Shown here: piece after piece, positions 52,801 through 60,869 of the stretch
Numbering within the stretch: the stretch's first letter is position 1
Layout: every line of letters starts with the position of its first letter
Source: Knoellia sp. Soil729
Lineage (GTDB): Bacteria > Actinomycetota > Actinomycetes > Actinomycetales > Dermatophilaceae
Assembly: GCF_001427985.1 (NCBI RefSeq)
Contig: NZ_LMSA01000002.1
Span: 153,550 to 217,549 of the forward strand
Length of the DNA: 64,000 nt
Direction of reading: 5' to 3'
Translations under genes and position numbers: made by a program
Notes under the pieces: model-generated
The model's input: only the letters and a program-made list of their open reading frames with translations
Told to the model about the DNA's origin: nothing
The model's database searches: none

Positions 52801-53001
52801 GAGCGTCGCGTCAGCCGCGCGGCTCGCCAGGACGCTGAGCTTGAGGTCTGCCGTCTCCAGCCTGCCCAGCGTTGCTCGCAGGAGCGCCTGGTCGATCGAG
52901 CGGGAGAACAGCGGGGCGAACGCGGCGCAGGTGGCCACGAGCGCCGAGATGAGCACGAGGACCAACGACTGACCGCCGCGGTAGCGGATGGCCTTCCACA
53001 T
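49846..53001 (-). CDS. FtsX-like ABC permease, 1051 aa
   Basis: A very large MacB/FtsX-family permease with about ten transmembrane helices: one near 10-30, a group of six between about 280 and 500, and three at the C-terminus (about 920-1035). Two large extracytoplasmic domains lie between. The first holds two Cys (DEVCEHITLDEGSCPSS, near 116 and 126) and the second two more (LCPQQCRL). These spacings suggest disulfides outside the cell. It fuses two FtsX repeats in one chain, explaining two ATPases with a single permease. Exported substrate or controlled process unknown. Confidence 0.88.
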   Translation of the reverse strand: MWKAIRYRGGQSLVLVLISALVATCAAFAPLFSRSIDQALLRATLGRLETADLKLSVLASRAADATLTAQAVEAGMPVGLQQWYEPGLSMTTAESQVVPTAGKKPSPVRLVARDEVCEHITLDEGSCPSSARDLLVSTADAKVWGWKPGSTLTVPDQEQKPIDYTIAGTYTAKDEPDYWLRTEVQGKSGNLIEFGDLVPGIDDFIVAPAGLAEGWQRAQLSVDYRLRSSTITLDSLAAAGAAVAAIRPPAQASVGSPLPEIAEQVDNGQALVRQLVPLLIAQLVAVALAVLVLVAGAAVAQRRPEIAVARLRGRSRDASRRLVMAELGLTVLLGLPLGVLIAVGLSELVRRLILPPGVPFELGWQVPAAAAVAGVASLAVVYAAARPVLREPIASLLRRVPPATAGRSLRAGDIILVVLAAVGIVGIATNQVTGPMAILTPTLLALAAGALLGAVVVVVATVIGQRCLASGSLRSGLAALALARRPTTRHVLLVVTAVSALVVFASNAVAVADRNREDRAEVTVGAFAALRTGSKDPTAVARVVDQLPPGQREHAMPVGLVRQNDPDSTTTLAARPDQFRRIAYPPASQPSLDLGALDPPDQKPVTLRGERLTAKVDYALSAVGTGFGKRPDDVPPEQWTAPSVKVKPLRLGISVTTADGDVLTRDLASLPHLGRGSLTVDAPVLCPQQCRLQSLWLRLDTVPGLEAVGGTVDISALALDGKDLGIDGVGGWLPPRGDAEDPSGGSFGAVIDPATGFPVETQGLPTDSIALAAAPSGGLRLTFTNTGRVASVNRADAPELTPAILSGRIPSGGTATRFDIQSLAGRTTSATAEQRVAALPFVGDRGALVNLDLMLRVGGTLPALGAMEVWVDDQFPGGLEGAEKALRDHGVEVLSTRTLAAEKRLLDESATGWGLLLFLFTAILSLLLAAVMLVVVAMTTGRIVSKDIAALRVAGVSGRDLRRATVREYLAPVLLAAAVGALCGVAGAVLAMPLIPLFDTPAPVPALDHSPAWLVMAGSWVLALLVLFAVAAVLALRAARRGDADRLREAW

Positions 53002-53140
53002 GCGTCGGTCTCTCCCCGCTCATCGATGGGTGCAGGGCGCACCCCCGGTCACGGTAGCCACGTGCACCGAGTATCCGATTCGTTGACGTCAACCGTGACG
53101 TTTTCGCAACCTGCTCCAGGGGGTGCGGGGGGCGGCGCGA

Positions 53141-53443
53141 TCAGCCCTGCGCGAGCGTCGCCTCGAGACGCTCGAGCTTGGCGGTCAGCTCGCCGGTGCG
53201 CCCGGGCCGCACGTCGGCCTTGAGCACGAGCGAGACGCGCGGCCCATGCGCCGCAACGGCGTCGACGCACGCCTTCACCACGGCCATGCACTCGTCCCAC
53301 TCGCCTTCGATCGTGGTGAACATCGAGTCGGTGCGATGCGGCAGACCGCTCTCGCGCACGATGCGCACGGCGTCGGCGACCGCACCGGCGACTCCTCCTT
53401 GGTCGTCGGAGACGGACGGGGACACGGAGAAGGCAACGAGCAT
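53141..53443 (-). CDS. MTH1187/YkoF-type thiamine-binding protein
   Basis: A 100-aa single-domain ferredoxin-like protein. The start MLVAFSVSP and the region SMFTTIEGEWDECMAVVKACVDAV match the MTH1187 family (formerly DUF77), whose members bind thiamine-like ligands as tetramers. It is cytoplasmic. It stands alone on the minus strand; no thiamine transport gene is adjacent. Upstream and downstream spacers (139 and 23 bp) show no further gene. Confidence 0.85.
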   Translation of the reverse strand: MLVAFSVSPSVSDDQGGVAGAVADAVRIVRESGLPHRTDSMFTTIEGEWDECMAVVKACVDAVAAHGPRVSLVLKADVRPGRTGELTAKLERLEATLAQG

Positions 53444-53466
53444 GCATCCACCGTATGCCGTCCGCC

Positions 53467-55164
53467 TCAGTTCGCGACAGATGCCAGGTGGGCGTGCACG
53501 AGAGGCACGACCCCCGCACCCTCACCGCTGGCGGAGGCGACCCGCTTCATCGACCCGCAACGGATGTCGCCCGCCACGAAGACGCCGGGGACCGTGGTCG
53601 CGTACGGCGCGGGCGGACGACCTCCCTGCCAGGACTGCCAGGGCGTGTCGGCCCCCGACAGGACGAAGCCACGCTCGTCCCGGGCGACGTCCGTGGGGAG
53701 CCACTGACACGTGGGCTGTGCGCCGAGCAACAGGTAGAGCCCTGCGGCGTCCACCCGCTCGTCGTCGCCGGAGTCCAGGTCGCGCAGGTTGAGCCACTCG
53801 AGGTGGCCCTCGCCGCCCCCGTCGGTGACCATGGTGCGCGGTCGGACGGTGACCCGCGGATTGCCCTCGATCTCGCGGATGAGATAGCTCGACATGCTCG
53901 AGGCGAGGTCCCCGCGTCTGACGAGCATCGTGACGTGCTGCGCGAACCGCGAGAGGTGCACTGCCGCCTGGCCCGCGCTGTTGCCCCCACCCACGACGAA
54001 GACGCGCTTGTGCTTGACCTCCCGTGACGTGCTCACCGCCGCTCCGTAGTTCACACCGCGCCCGACGAGGCCTTCGAGCGCCTCGACTCCGAGGCGGCGG
54101 TAGTCGACGCCCGTGGCGATGAGGACCGAGCGCCCCCGCACCGTCTCCTCCCCCAGCTCGATGACGTGGCTGCCTTCCGGTCCGCCGCCGAGCCGCAGAC
54201 CGGTGACCTCCTGCCCCGCGAGGAACCTCGCCCCGAAGCGCACCGCCTGCGACCGGGCACGCTGGGCCAGCCGCATCCCCGAGATCCCCCGCGGGAAGCC
54301 GAGGTAGTTGCGGATCATCGAGCTCGTGCCCGCCTGTCCGCCGATCGGGCCCTGGTCGATGACGAGCGTGTCGAGCCCCTCGGACGCGGCATAGACGGCG
54401 GCGGCCAGCCCAGCCGGTCCGGCTCCGACGACGACGAGGTCGCAGACGGCGTCCTCACCGATGTCGGTGGGCCGTCCGTAGAGGACGGCTCCGAGGTCGG
54501 CGTTCGACGGGTTCGAGAGGAGGGAGTCGTCGTTCGGCGCCTGCAGCAGCGGGAGGGGCGTGTCAGGACCGGCGACGGCGAGCGCGGCGACACCGGCGGG
54601 GCTGTCGGGTGCGTGCACCGTGTTGGGCAGGCCCATCCGGTCGAGGAAGTCCCGGATCCTGGCCAGGTCCGGGGAGGGCCCGTCGGCGATGATCCGGGTG
54701 CCGTCGATCTCGGAGTAGCTTCCCGACTGCGCCCAGTCCGACAGGGTCTCGGCGATCGCCGTGTGGAACTCCTCGTCGCGCGGCCCCTGCGGCAGCATGA
54801 GGTAGAGGTCGAGCCGGCCCTCGGCGAGGCTCTCGTGCAGCTGCCTCACGGCGCCCCGGAACCGCTGCGCCGGGACATAGACGAGGCGTCGGGCGCTCGG
54901 CATGAACTTCTGGAGCTTGGCGAGCAGGTGGGTGGCCTTCTCACCTCCGGCGAAGAACTCGCAGGCCGCGAGCGCCACCGGACGCTGTCCTGTCCTCAGC
55001 TCGGTGAGGACCTCGATCGTCTCCTCCATCGAGGAGGGCGCGAGGATCTCGTACTCCCTCCCGTACCTCTGGGTGAGCACGTCCACCATGGCCTGCCGGA
55101 AATCGGAGCCGAGGACGAGGATGACGGGCGTCGGGCGCGTGCCGGGTGGAGTCACCCGCATCAC
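53467..55164 (-). CDS. three-domain thioredoxin-reductase-like FAD protein lacking the CxxC
   Basis: A 565-aa protein. Residues about 12-100 resemble a receiver fold without a clear phospho-Asp set; about 150-230 form a small thioredoxin/glutaredoxin-like region (MGLPNTVHAPDS); from 240 onward it is a thioredoxin reductase. The FAD loop VVGAGPAGLAAA and NADPH loop VVGGGNSAGQAA are intact, and AGDIRCGSMKRV binds the flavin. At the usual CxxC position the chain reads GRGVNYGAAVS, so dithiol reduction is not possible. Similar receiver/TrxR fusions occur in actinobacteria. Starts one base after the meaB stop (GTG, or ATG one codon later). Confidence 0.85.
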   Translation of the reverse strand: MMRVTPPGTRPTPVILVLGSDFRQAMVDVLTQRYGREYEILAPSSMEETIEVLTELRTGQRPVALAACEFFAGGEKATHLLAKLQKFMPSARRLVYVPAQRFRGAVRQLHESLAEGRLDLYLMLPQGPRDEEFHTAIAETLSDWAQSGSYSEIDGTRIIADGPSPDLARIRDFLDRMGLPNTVHAPDSPAGVAALAVAGPDTPLPLLQAPNDDSLLSNPSNADLGAVLYGRPTDIGEDAVCDLVVVGAGPAGLAAAVYAASEGLDTLVIDQGPIGGQAGTSSMIRNYLGFPRGISGMRLAQRARSQAVRFGARFLAGQEVTGLRLGGGPEGSHVIELGEETVRGRSVLIATGVDYRRLGVEALEGLVGRGVNYGAAVSTSREVKHKRVFVVGGGNSAGQAAVHLSRFAQHVTMLVRRGDLASSMSSYLIREIEGNPRVTVRPRTMVTDGGGEGHLEWLNLRDLDSGDDERVDAAGLYLLLGAQPTCQWLPTDVARDERGFVLSGADTPWQSWQGGRPPAPYATTVPGVFVAGDIRCGSMKRVASASGEGAGVVPLVHAHLASVAN

Positions 55165-55165
55165 G

Positions 55166-56143
55166 CTAGTGGGGCTCGGTGCCCGTCGTCACTGCTCCGA
55201 CGACCTGGTGCGCAGCGGCATAGACGTCGGTCGTCCCCGCGGCGACGGCGGCAGCGAGGTCCTCGGAGACGAGACCGCCCTCCCCACCGAGCCGGCGTCG
55301 CAGGGTCGCCAGGGCGATGGCCTCGATCTCGGCCTGCGCCCGGCGCCGCCGCCGCTCCGCGAGAGCGCCCGACTCCATGAGCCACTTCCGGTGTGCCGCA
55401 AGGGAGTCGACAAGCTCCGGTATGCCGTCCGCTCGGCTGGCGACCGTCCTCACCACCGGGGTCCGCCAGTCCACGGTCCGCTCACGGTTGCCGAGCTGGA
55501 TCATGTGGCGCAGGTCGCGCACGGTGTCGTCGGCACCGTCCCGGTCGGCCTTGTTGACGACGAAGACGTCACCGATCTCGAGGATGCCGGCCTTGGCCGC
55601 CTGGATGCCGTCGCCCATGCCCGGCGCGACGATGACGACCGTCGTGTCGGCCCGCGCCGCCACCTCCACCTCCGACTGGCCGACGCCGACGGTCTCGAGG
55701 AGCACGACGTCGAAGCCCGCGGCGTCGAGCACCCGCAGCGCCTGCGGCGTGGCGAAGGACAGCCCGCCGAGGTGCCCCCTCGAGGCGACCGAGCGGATGA
55801 ACACGCCGGGGTCCGTGGCGTGCTGCTCCATCCGGATGCGGTCACCGAGGAGCGCCCCGCCGGAGAACGGCGATGAGGGGTCCACTGCCAGGACGGCGAC
55901 CCGTTTGCCCTGTCCCCTCAGTGCGGTGATGAGGGCAGCGGTCGTCGTCGACTTGCCCACACCGGGCGAACCGGTCAGCCCGACGACGTGCGCGCCACCG
56001 CTGTGCGGGGCGAGGGCAGCCATCACCTCGGGCAGCGCGGGATGGCCGTCCTCGACGAGCGAGATGAGTCGGGCCACTGCACGCGAACGCCCCTCCCTCG
56101 CTTGCGCAACGAGAGAGGGGACGTCGACGGTGCGCGGGGTCAG
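55166..56143 (-). CDS. meaB: methylmalonyl-CoA mutase-associated GTPase MeaB
   Basis: A 325-aa G3E GTPase. P-loop GSPGVGKST near 59-67, [31 protein letters not shown] and the NKAD base-specificity motif are all MeaB/ArgK. It loads and protects the B12-dependent mutase. There is no ATG, GTG or TTG at the family start: the best in-frame codon is a CTG that overlaps the thiolase stop (CTGA), followed by [11 protein letters not shown]. The next GTG (56077) would remove about 22 conserved residues. The mutase subunits are not in the window. Confidence 0.9.
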   Translation of the reverse strand: MTPRTVDVPSLVAQAREGRSRAVARLISLVEDGHPALPEVMAALAPHSGGAHVVGLTGSPGVGKSTTTAALITALRGQGKRVAVLAVDPSSPFSGGALLGDRIRMEQHATDPGVFIRSVASRGHLGGLSFATPQALRVLDAAGFDVVLLETVGVGQSEVEVAARADTTVVIVAPGMGDGIQAAKAGILEIGDVFVVNKADRDGADDTVRDLRHMIQLGNRERTVDWRTPVVRTVASRADGIPELVDSLAAHRKWLMESGALAERRRRRAQAEIEAIALATLRRRLGGEGGLVSEDLAAAVAAGTTDVYAAAHQVVGAVTTGTEPH

Positions 56144-57357
56144 CTCGACGCCGGCACGGTGAGCAGGAGGGCGTCGCCCTGGCCTCCACCGCCGCAGAGC
56201 GCCGCTGCGCCGGTGCCCCCGCCACGACGCTTCAGCTCGTGCGCCAGGGTCAGGACGACGCGCGCCCCCGACATGCCGAGCGGGTGTCCGGTGGCGATGG
56301 CGCCACCGTTGGGGTTGACGATCTCGGGGTCGACGCCGAGCTCCTTGGTCGAGGCGAGCCCGACGGCGGCGAAGGCCTCGTTGATCTCGATGGCAGTGAG
56401 GTCGGTGGGCGAGATGCCGGCGCGCTCGCACGCCTTCTTGATGGCGTTGGCCGGCTGGGACTGCAGGCTCGAGTCCGGACCGGCCACGACGCCGTGGGCG
56501 CCGATCTCGGCGAGCCAGTCAAGGCCGAGCTCCTCTGCCCTGGACTTCTTCATGACGACGACGGCGCAGGCACCGTCGGAGATCTGCGAGGCGGAGCCGG
56601 CGGTGATGGTGCCGTCCTTCGCGAAGGCCGGGCGAAGCCGTGACAGCGACTCGGGCGTCGTGTCGGCGCGAATGCCCTCGTCCTGCGTGAACTCGATCGG
56701 GTCACCCTTGCGCTGCGGCACGGAGACGGGGATGACCTCGTCGTCGAACAGGCCGTCCTTCCAGGCCTTGGCCGCAAGCTGGTGGCTGCGGGCCGCGAAC
56801 GCGTCCTGCTCCTCGCGGCTGAAGTTGCCGGAGTCCGCATTGCGGGACTCGGTGAGCGATCCCATCGCCTGCGTGGTGAGGATGTCGTAGAGGCCGTCGT
56901 AGGCCATCGAGTCCTGCAGGGTGACGTCGCCGTACTTGTAGCCGTCCCGGCTCTTGGGCAGCAGGTGCGGTGCGTTGGTCATGGACTCCTGCCCACCGGC
57001 GACGACGATGTCGAACTCGCCGGCGCGGATGAGCTGGTCGGCGAGCGCGATGGCGTCGATGCCCGACAGGCAGACCTTGTTGACCGTGAGTGACGGGACG
57101 TCCAAGGGGATGCCGGCCTTGAAGGCGGCTTGGCGGGCGGGGATCTGGCCCTCGCCTGCCGTGAGGACCTGGCCCATGATGACGTAGTCGACGTCCTCGG
57201 GCTTGACGCCGGACTTCTCGAGGGCGCCCTTGATGGCGAAGCCGCCGAGGTCGGAGCCGCTGAAGCCCTTGAGGCTGCCGCTCATGCGTCCCATCGGGGT
57301 GCGTGCTCCCGCGACGATGACTGTGGGGTCGGTGTTGTGGGTCGAGGGGGTGCTCAC
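56140..57357 (-). CDS. acetyl-CoA C-acetyltransferase (thiolase)
   Basis: A 405-aa thiolase. Nucleophile Cys near 96 (NKVCLSGID), NEAFA, the His of [11 protein letters not shown] and the second Cys of ALCGGGGQG are present. It condenses two acetyl-CoA to acetoacetyl-CoA, or cleaves the product. GTG start with GGAGG eight bases upstream, and a TAGCAT -10 candidate about 50 bases upstream. It heads a minus-strand run with meaB and diverges from mce-ccr, consistent with an ethylmalonyl-CoA-type acetate route. Confidence 0.94.
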   Translation of the reverse strand: MSTPSTHNTDPTVIVAGARTPMGRMSGSLKGFSGSDLGGFAIKGALEKSGVKPEDVDYVIMGQVLTAGEGQIPARQAAFKAGIPLDVPSLTVNKVCLSGIDAIALADQLIRAGEFDIVVAGGQESMTNAPHLLPKSRDGYKYGDVTLQDSMAYDGLYDILTTQAMGSLTESRNADSGNFSREEQDAFAARSHQLAAKAWKDGLFDDEVIPVSVPQRKGDPIEFTQDEGIRADTTPESLSRLRPAFAKDGTITAGSASQISDGACAVVVMKKSRAEELGLDWLAEIGAHGVVAGPDSSLQSQPANAIKKACERAGISPTDLTAIEINEAFAAVGLASTKELGVDPEIVNPNGGAIATGHPLGMSGARVVLTLAHELKRRGGGTGAAALCGGGGQGDALLLTVPASS

Positions 57358-57523
57358 TGCTGTCCTCCAACGTCGATGTCGGGCTGGGTGCCCAAGGGCC
57401 TCCCCCGATGCTAGTCACTGCCACGCACCGGGTCGAAGCCCGCGTGACGGAGGTCCCGTAGGTGGCGAGCACCACACCTCCAAGACCTGTCTGGGCGACG
57501 TGCACGTCCCTAGGCTCTGGGGC
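57358..57523. promoter_or_regulatory. divergent thiolase/mce promoter region
   Basis: Minus strand: TAGCAT (57413-57408) would start a transcript with a leader of about 45 bases carrying the thiolase ribosome site. Plus strand: TAGGCT (57511-57516) lies exactly seven bases before the mce ATG, indicating a leaderless mRNA. No strong palindromic operator is seen between them. Confidence 0.5.
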
Positions 57524-57970
57524 ATGAACCAGCCCTCCGCCGACACCCCCCTGTTCACGGCGATCGACCACGTCGGCATCGCCGTCAGCGACCTCGACGA
57601 GGCGATCGCCTTCTACCGCGACACCTATGGCATGACGCTGGCGCACGAGGAGGTCAACGAGGAGCAGGGGGTGCGCGAGGCGATGATGGCCGTCGGCGAC
57701 TCGGGCTCCCACGTCCAGCTGCTCGCCCCTCTCTCCCCCGAGTCGACCATCGCGAAGTTCCTCGACTGCTCCGGGCCCGGCGTCCAGCAGGTCGCCTACC
57801 GCGTGGACGACATCGACGGTGTCAGCGCCACGCTGCGCGAGCGTGGGCTGCGCCTGCTCTACGACGAGCCCAAGCGCGGCACGTCCAGCTCGCGGGTGAA
57901 CTTCATCCACCCCAAGGACGCCGGAGGCATCCTCGTCGAGCTCGTCGAACCAGCCCCCCACTCCCACTGA
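57524..57970 (+). CDS. mce: methylmalonyl-CoA epimerase
   Basis: A 148-aa vicinal-oxygen-chelate protein. FTAIDHVGIAVSDLDEAIAFY (His near 16), HVQLLAP (Gln near 65) and GILVELVEP (Glu near 139) are metal ligands by family comparison; the position usually His in this family reads GVQQVAYRV. It converts (2S)- and (2R)-methylmalonyl-CoA. The coding end is embedded in a 25-bp inverted repeat, so the stem forms just at termination of translation. It is followed by ccr on the same strand. Confidence 0.93.
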   Translation: MNQPSADTPLFTAIDHVGIAVSDLDEAIAFYRDTYGMTLAHEEVNEEQGVREAMMAVGDSGSHVQLLAPLSPESTIAKFLDCSGPGVQQVAYRVDDIDGVSATLRERGLRLLYDEPKRGTSSSRVNFIHPKDAGGILVELVEPAPHSH

Positions 57971-58030
57971 TTGCCCGTTGGGAGAGCTGCGAGGACAGCT
58001 AGCCACTCTCCCAACGGGCAATCAGTGGGA
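57962..58030. terminator. 25-bp perfect inverted repeat overlapping the mce stop
   Basis: Arms 57962-57986 and 58006-58030 are perfectly complementary over 25 bases with a 19-base loop. The left arm covers the last codons and stop of mce; its core CACTGATTGCCCGTT is shared with the hairpins at 11960 and 59432. It may terminate or attenuate transcription before ccr. Confidence 0.8.
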
Positions 58031-58083
58031 CGCACCACCTGCATCACCTGACCTGACCACCCAGATCAAGGAGCACCCCTCTC

Positions 58084-59424
58084 ATGGACCAGATCCGCGA
58101 CGCCATCCTCAGCGGTGACCGTAGCGAGGAGACCTACGCGAACCTCGCCATCCCCGCGACCTACCGCGCGGTGACCGTCCACAAGGACGAGGTGGACATG
58201 TTCGAGGGGCTCGCCTCCCGCGACAAGGACCCCCGCAGGTCGCTCCACGTCGACGACGTCCCGGTCCCCGAGCTCGCCCCGGGTGAGGCCCTCGTCGCCG
58301 TCATGGCCAGTGCGATCAACTACAACACGGTGTGGACCTCGATCTTCGAGCCGGTCTCGACCTTCGGCTTCCTCGAGCGCTACGGACGCACGAGCGAGTA
58401 CGCGAAGCGGCACGACCTGCCCTACCACGTGGTCGGTTCCGACCTCGCCGGTGTCGTGCTGCGCACGGGCCCGGGCGTGCGCAAGTGGAAGCCCGGCACC
58501 GAGGTCGTCGCCCACTGCCTCTCCGTCGAGCTCGAGGACGCGGACGGCCACAACGACACGATGCTCGACCCGCAGCAGCGCATCTGGGGCTTCGAGACCA
58601 ACTTCGGTGGCCTCGCCGAGCTCGCGATCGTCAAGACCAACCAGCTCATGCCCAAGCCGACCCACCTCAGCTGGGAGGAGGCGGCCTCCCCCGGTCTGGT
58701 GAACAGCACGGCATACCGGCAGCTCATCTCCAAGAACGGTGCCGCCCTCAAGCTCGGTGACCGCGTGCTCATCTGGGGCGCCTCGGGCGGCCTCGGCTCC
58801 TACGCGACGCAGATGGCGCTCGCCGCCGGTGCGACCCCGATCTGCGTCGTGTCCTCACCCGAGAAGGCCGAACTCTGCCGCGCCATGGGTGCCGAGCTCA
58901 TCATCGACCGCAACGCGGAGGGCTACAGGTTCTGGAACGACGAGAACACCGAGCAGGACCCCAGGGAGTGGCAGCGCCTGGGCAAGAAGATCCGTGAGCT
59001 CACCGGTGGGCACGACGTCGACATCGTCTTCGAGCACCCCGGCCGCGAGACCTTCGGTGCGAGTGTCTACGTCGCGCGCAAGGGCGGCACGATCGTCACC
59101 TGTGCGTCGACGTCGGGCTTCATGCACGAGTACGACAACCGCTACCTGTGGATGAACCTCAAGTCCATCAAGTCCTCGCACTTCGCGAACTACCGCGAGG
59201 CCTGGGAGGCCAACGAGCTCATCGAGCGTGGCCTCATCCACCCGACGCTGTCCAAGACCTACCCGATGGACGAGGTCGGACAGGCCGCACTCGACGTGCA
59301 TCAGAACGCGCACCAGGGCAAGGTCGGTGTCCTCACCCTCGCCCCCGAGGCGGGCCTGGGCATCACCGATCCCGAGAAGCGCGCCCGCTTCGAGACCGAG
59401 ATCAACCGCTTCCGCGACGCCTGA
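58084..59424 (+). CDS. ccr: crotonyl-CoA carboxylase/reductase
   Basis: A 446-aa medium-chain reductase. The CO2-binding residues known from Kitasatospora CCR appear at matching places: Asn81 (NYNTVW), Phe170-Glu171 (WGFETN) and His366 (KSSHFANY). The NADPH loop is WGASGGLGSYA. This supports a carboxylating CCR rather than a simple crotonyl-CoA reductase. It makes ethylmalonyl-CoA for the ethylmalonyl-CoA pathway or for polyketide-type extender units. Neighbours thiolase, mce and meaB fit the pathway; ethylmalonyl-CoA mutase is not in view. Confidence 0.96.
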   Translation: MDQIRDAILSGDRSEETYANLAIPATYRAVTVHKDEVDMFEGLASRDKDPRRSLHVDDVPVPELAPGEALVAVMASAINYNTVWTSIFEPVSTFGFLERYGRTSEYAKRHDLPYHVVGSDLAGVVLRTGPGVRKWKPGTEVVAHCLSVELEDADGHNDTMLDPQQRIWGFETNFGGLAELAIVKTNQLMPKPTHLSWEEAASPGLVNSTAYRQLISKNGAALKLGDRVLIWGASGGLGSYATQMALAAGATPICVVSSPEKAELCRAMGAELIIDRNAEGYRFWNDENTEQDPREWQRLGKKIRELTGGHDVDIVFEHPGRETFGASVYVARKGGTIVTCASTSGFMHEYDNRYLWMNLKSIKSSHFANYREAWEANELIERGLIHPTLSKTYPMDEVGQAALDVHQNAHQGKVGVLTLAPEAGLGITDPEKRARFETEINRFRDA

Positions 59425-59431
59425 CCCCCCG

Positions 59432-59509
59432 ACGACTTATTGCCCGTTCGGCCACCTTCCCGGCACCGTTTCAGGATGCTGGGAGCCGGCCGAACGGGCA
59501 ATAAGTCGT
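59432..59509. terminator. 22-bp perfect inverted repeat between ccr and the AI-2E-family gene
   Basis: Arms 59432-59453 and 59488-59509 are perfectly complementary; the arm core TTATTGCCCGTTCGGCC is shared with the other members of the dispersed family. It sits between convergent genes and can stop transcription from both sides. Confidence 0.8.
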
Positions 59510-59513
59510 TCTC

Positions 59514-60827
59514 CTACTGGTGGCGCTGGCGCGGGATGAGCACCTCTTCGACGAGGAGGAGCAGCGCGGCAGCCACCGGGATGGCGAGCAGGGCGCCGAG
59601 GACTCCGAGCAGGGTGCCGCCGGCGAGGGCCGCCACGACGGTCAGTGCACCGGGCACCGAGACCGTCCGCTGCATGATCTTGGGCGCGATGACGTAGTTC
59701 TCGACCTGCTGGTAGACGATGTAGTAGATCGCCGCGAAGAGGGCGATGCGCGGTTCGTCGAAGAACGCGACCAAGCAGACCAGCACCGCCCCGAGCGTCG
59801 CACCGACCATCGGGATGAGCCCGACGAAGCCGACGACGACGGCCAGCACCGCGGCATACGGAATGCCCAGGATGAGCATCATCACGTAGCTGAGCATCGC
59901 GTTGATCGTCGCGATGGCGACCTGGCCGATGGCGTAGGAGCCGGTGCGCCGCATGATCTCCTCGCTCAGCTGCTCGACGCGGTTGCGGCGGCTGGCCGGG
60001 ACCATCGCGTAGGCCGTGCGCTTCATCTTGGGCAGCGAGGAGAGGAAGTAGAGCGTGAGGATGAGGATCGTGAAGGTCTGGAAGACGCCGCTGAGGACGG
60101 CGCGGCCGGCACCGAGCACCCCGCCGAGCACGGAGCTGAGGAACGACTGGTCGGTGATGCGCTTGTTGAACTCCTCGCGGATCTTGTCGACGACGTCGTA
60201 GTTCTTGTTGAGCTCCTTGGCCCAGCTGGCGTTGAGGACGCGGTCGAGATAGGTCGGCGCCTGCTGGACCAGCTCGCTGCCCTGGGACACGACCGGCGGG
60301 AAGACCAGCAGGCCGAGCAGGACGAAGACGACGATGAGGCCCGCGAAGACGATGCCGACGGACAGGGCACGACCCAGGCCCCGGCGACCGAGCCACTCGA
60401 CCATGGGGTTGAGCGCCAGCGTGAGGAAGAGGGCCACGAGGAGGATCGTGATGGTCGTGGCCAACCGCCCCAGCGAGTGCCACAGACCGAGGGCGAGCAG
60501 CGCGCCGATGGCGCCGACGAAGCCGAGGAGGAAGGGCGAGTGGCGGTTCATGGGTCGCCCCATCTCGCCGAACTGCGTGATCCCGGACGACTCCGACGTC
60601 GCGGCACGCCCGAGGACCCCGGGGGTGTCCGAGGCGTCAGTGTCCGCAGCCTCACCTGTGGTGGAGCTCTCCGCAGCACCCTCCTCACCCAGCACGTCGT
60701 GCAGGAGGCTGTGCTCCAGGTGCTCGTCCTCGTGGCGGATGCGGTTGCTCTCTCGCAGGGCCTCGCGTTGACGGATGCGGTACTCACGCCAGTTGCGGAC
60801 CGAGTTCTTGCCCCAGCTCAGGTTCAC
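59514..60827 (-). CDS. AI-2E family transporter-like membrane protein with long N-terminal extension
   Basis: A 437-aa protein. The core (about 93-437) is a UPF0118/AI-2E exporter domain with seven to eight helices and the conserved YFVGLIPMVG-like segment VVVGFVGLIPMVGATLG. The first 92 residues are charged, hydrophilic and Glu-rich (RIRQREALRESNRIRHEDEH). The GTG start is supported by GAGGAGG five bases upstream, so the extension is real. Substrate unknown; family members include Na+/H+ antiporters as well as putative AI-2 exporters. Confidence 0.88.
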   Translation of the reverse strand: MNLSWGKNSVRNWREYRIRQREALRESNRIRHEDEHLEHSLLHDVLGEEGAAESSTTGEAADTDASDTPGVLGRAATSESSGITQFGEMGRPMNRHSPFLLGFVGAIGALLALGLWHSLGRLATTITILLVALFLTLALNPMVEWLGRRGLGRALSVGIVFAGLIVVFVLLGLLVFPPVVSQGSELVQQAPTYLDRVLNASWAKELNKNYDVVDKIREEFNKRITDQSFLSSVLGGVLGAGRAVLSGVFQTFTILILTLYFLSSLPKMKRTAYAMVPASRRNRVEQLSEEIMRRTGSYAIGQVAIATINAMLSYVMMLILGIPYAAVLAVVVGFVGLIPMVGATLGAVLVCLVAFFDEPRIALFAAIYYIVYQQVENYVIAPKIMQRTVSVPGALTVVAALAGGTLLGVLGALLAIPVAAALLLLVEEVLIPRQRHQ

Positions 60828-60869
60828 GTGACCTCCTCGAACGTCAGCCTATGTCGACGTCGCCGCAGG

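Noticed and set aside
57425-57445. Possible tRNA remnant because of GGGTCGAAGCCC resembling a T-arm
   Set aside because: No acceptor, D or anticodon stems can be formed around it.
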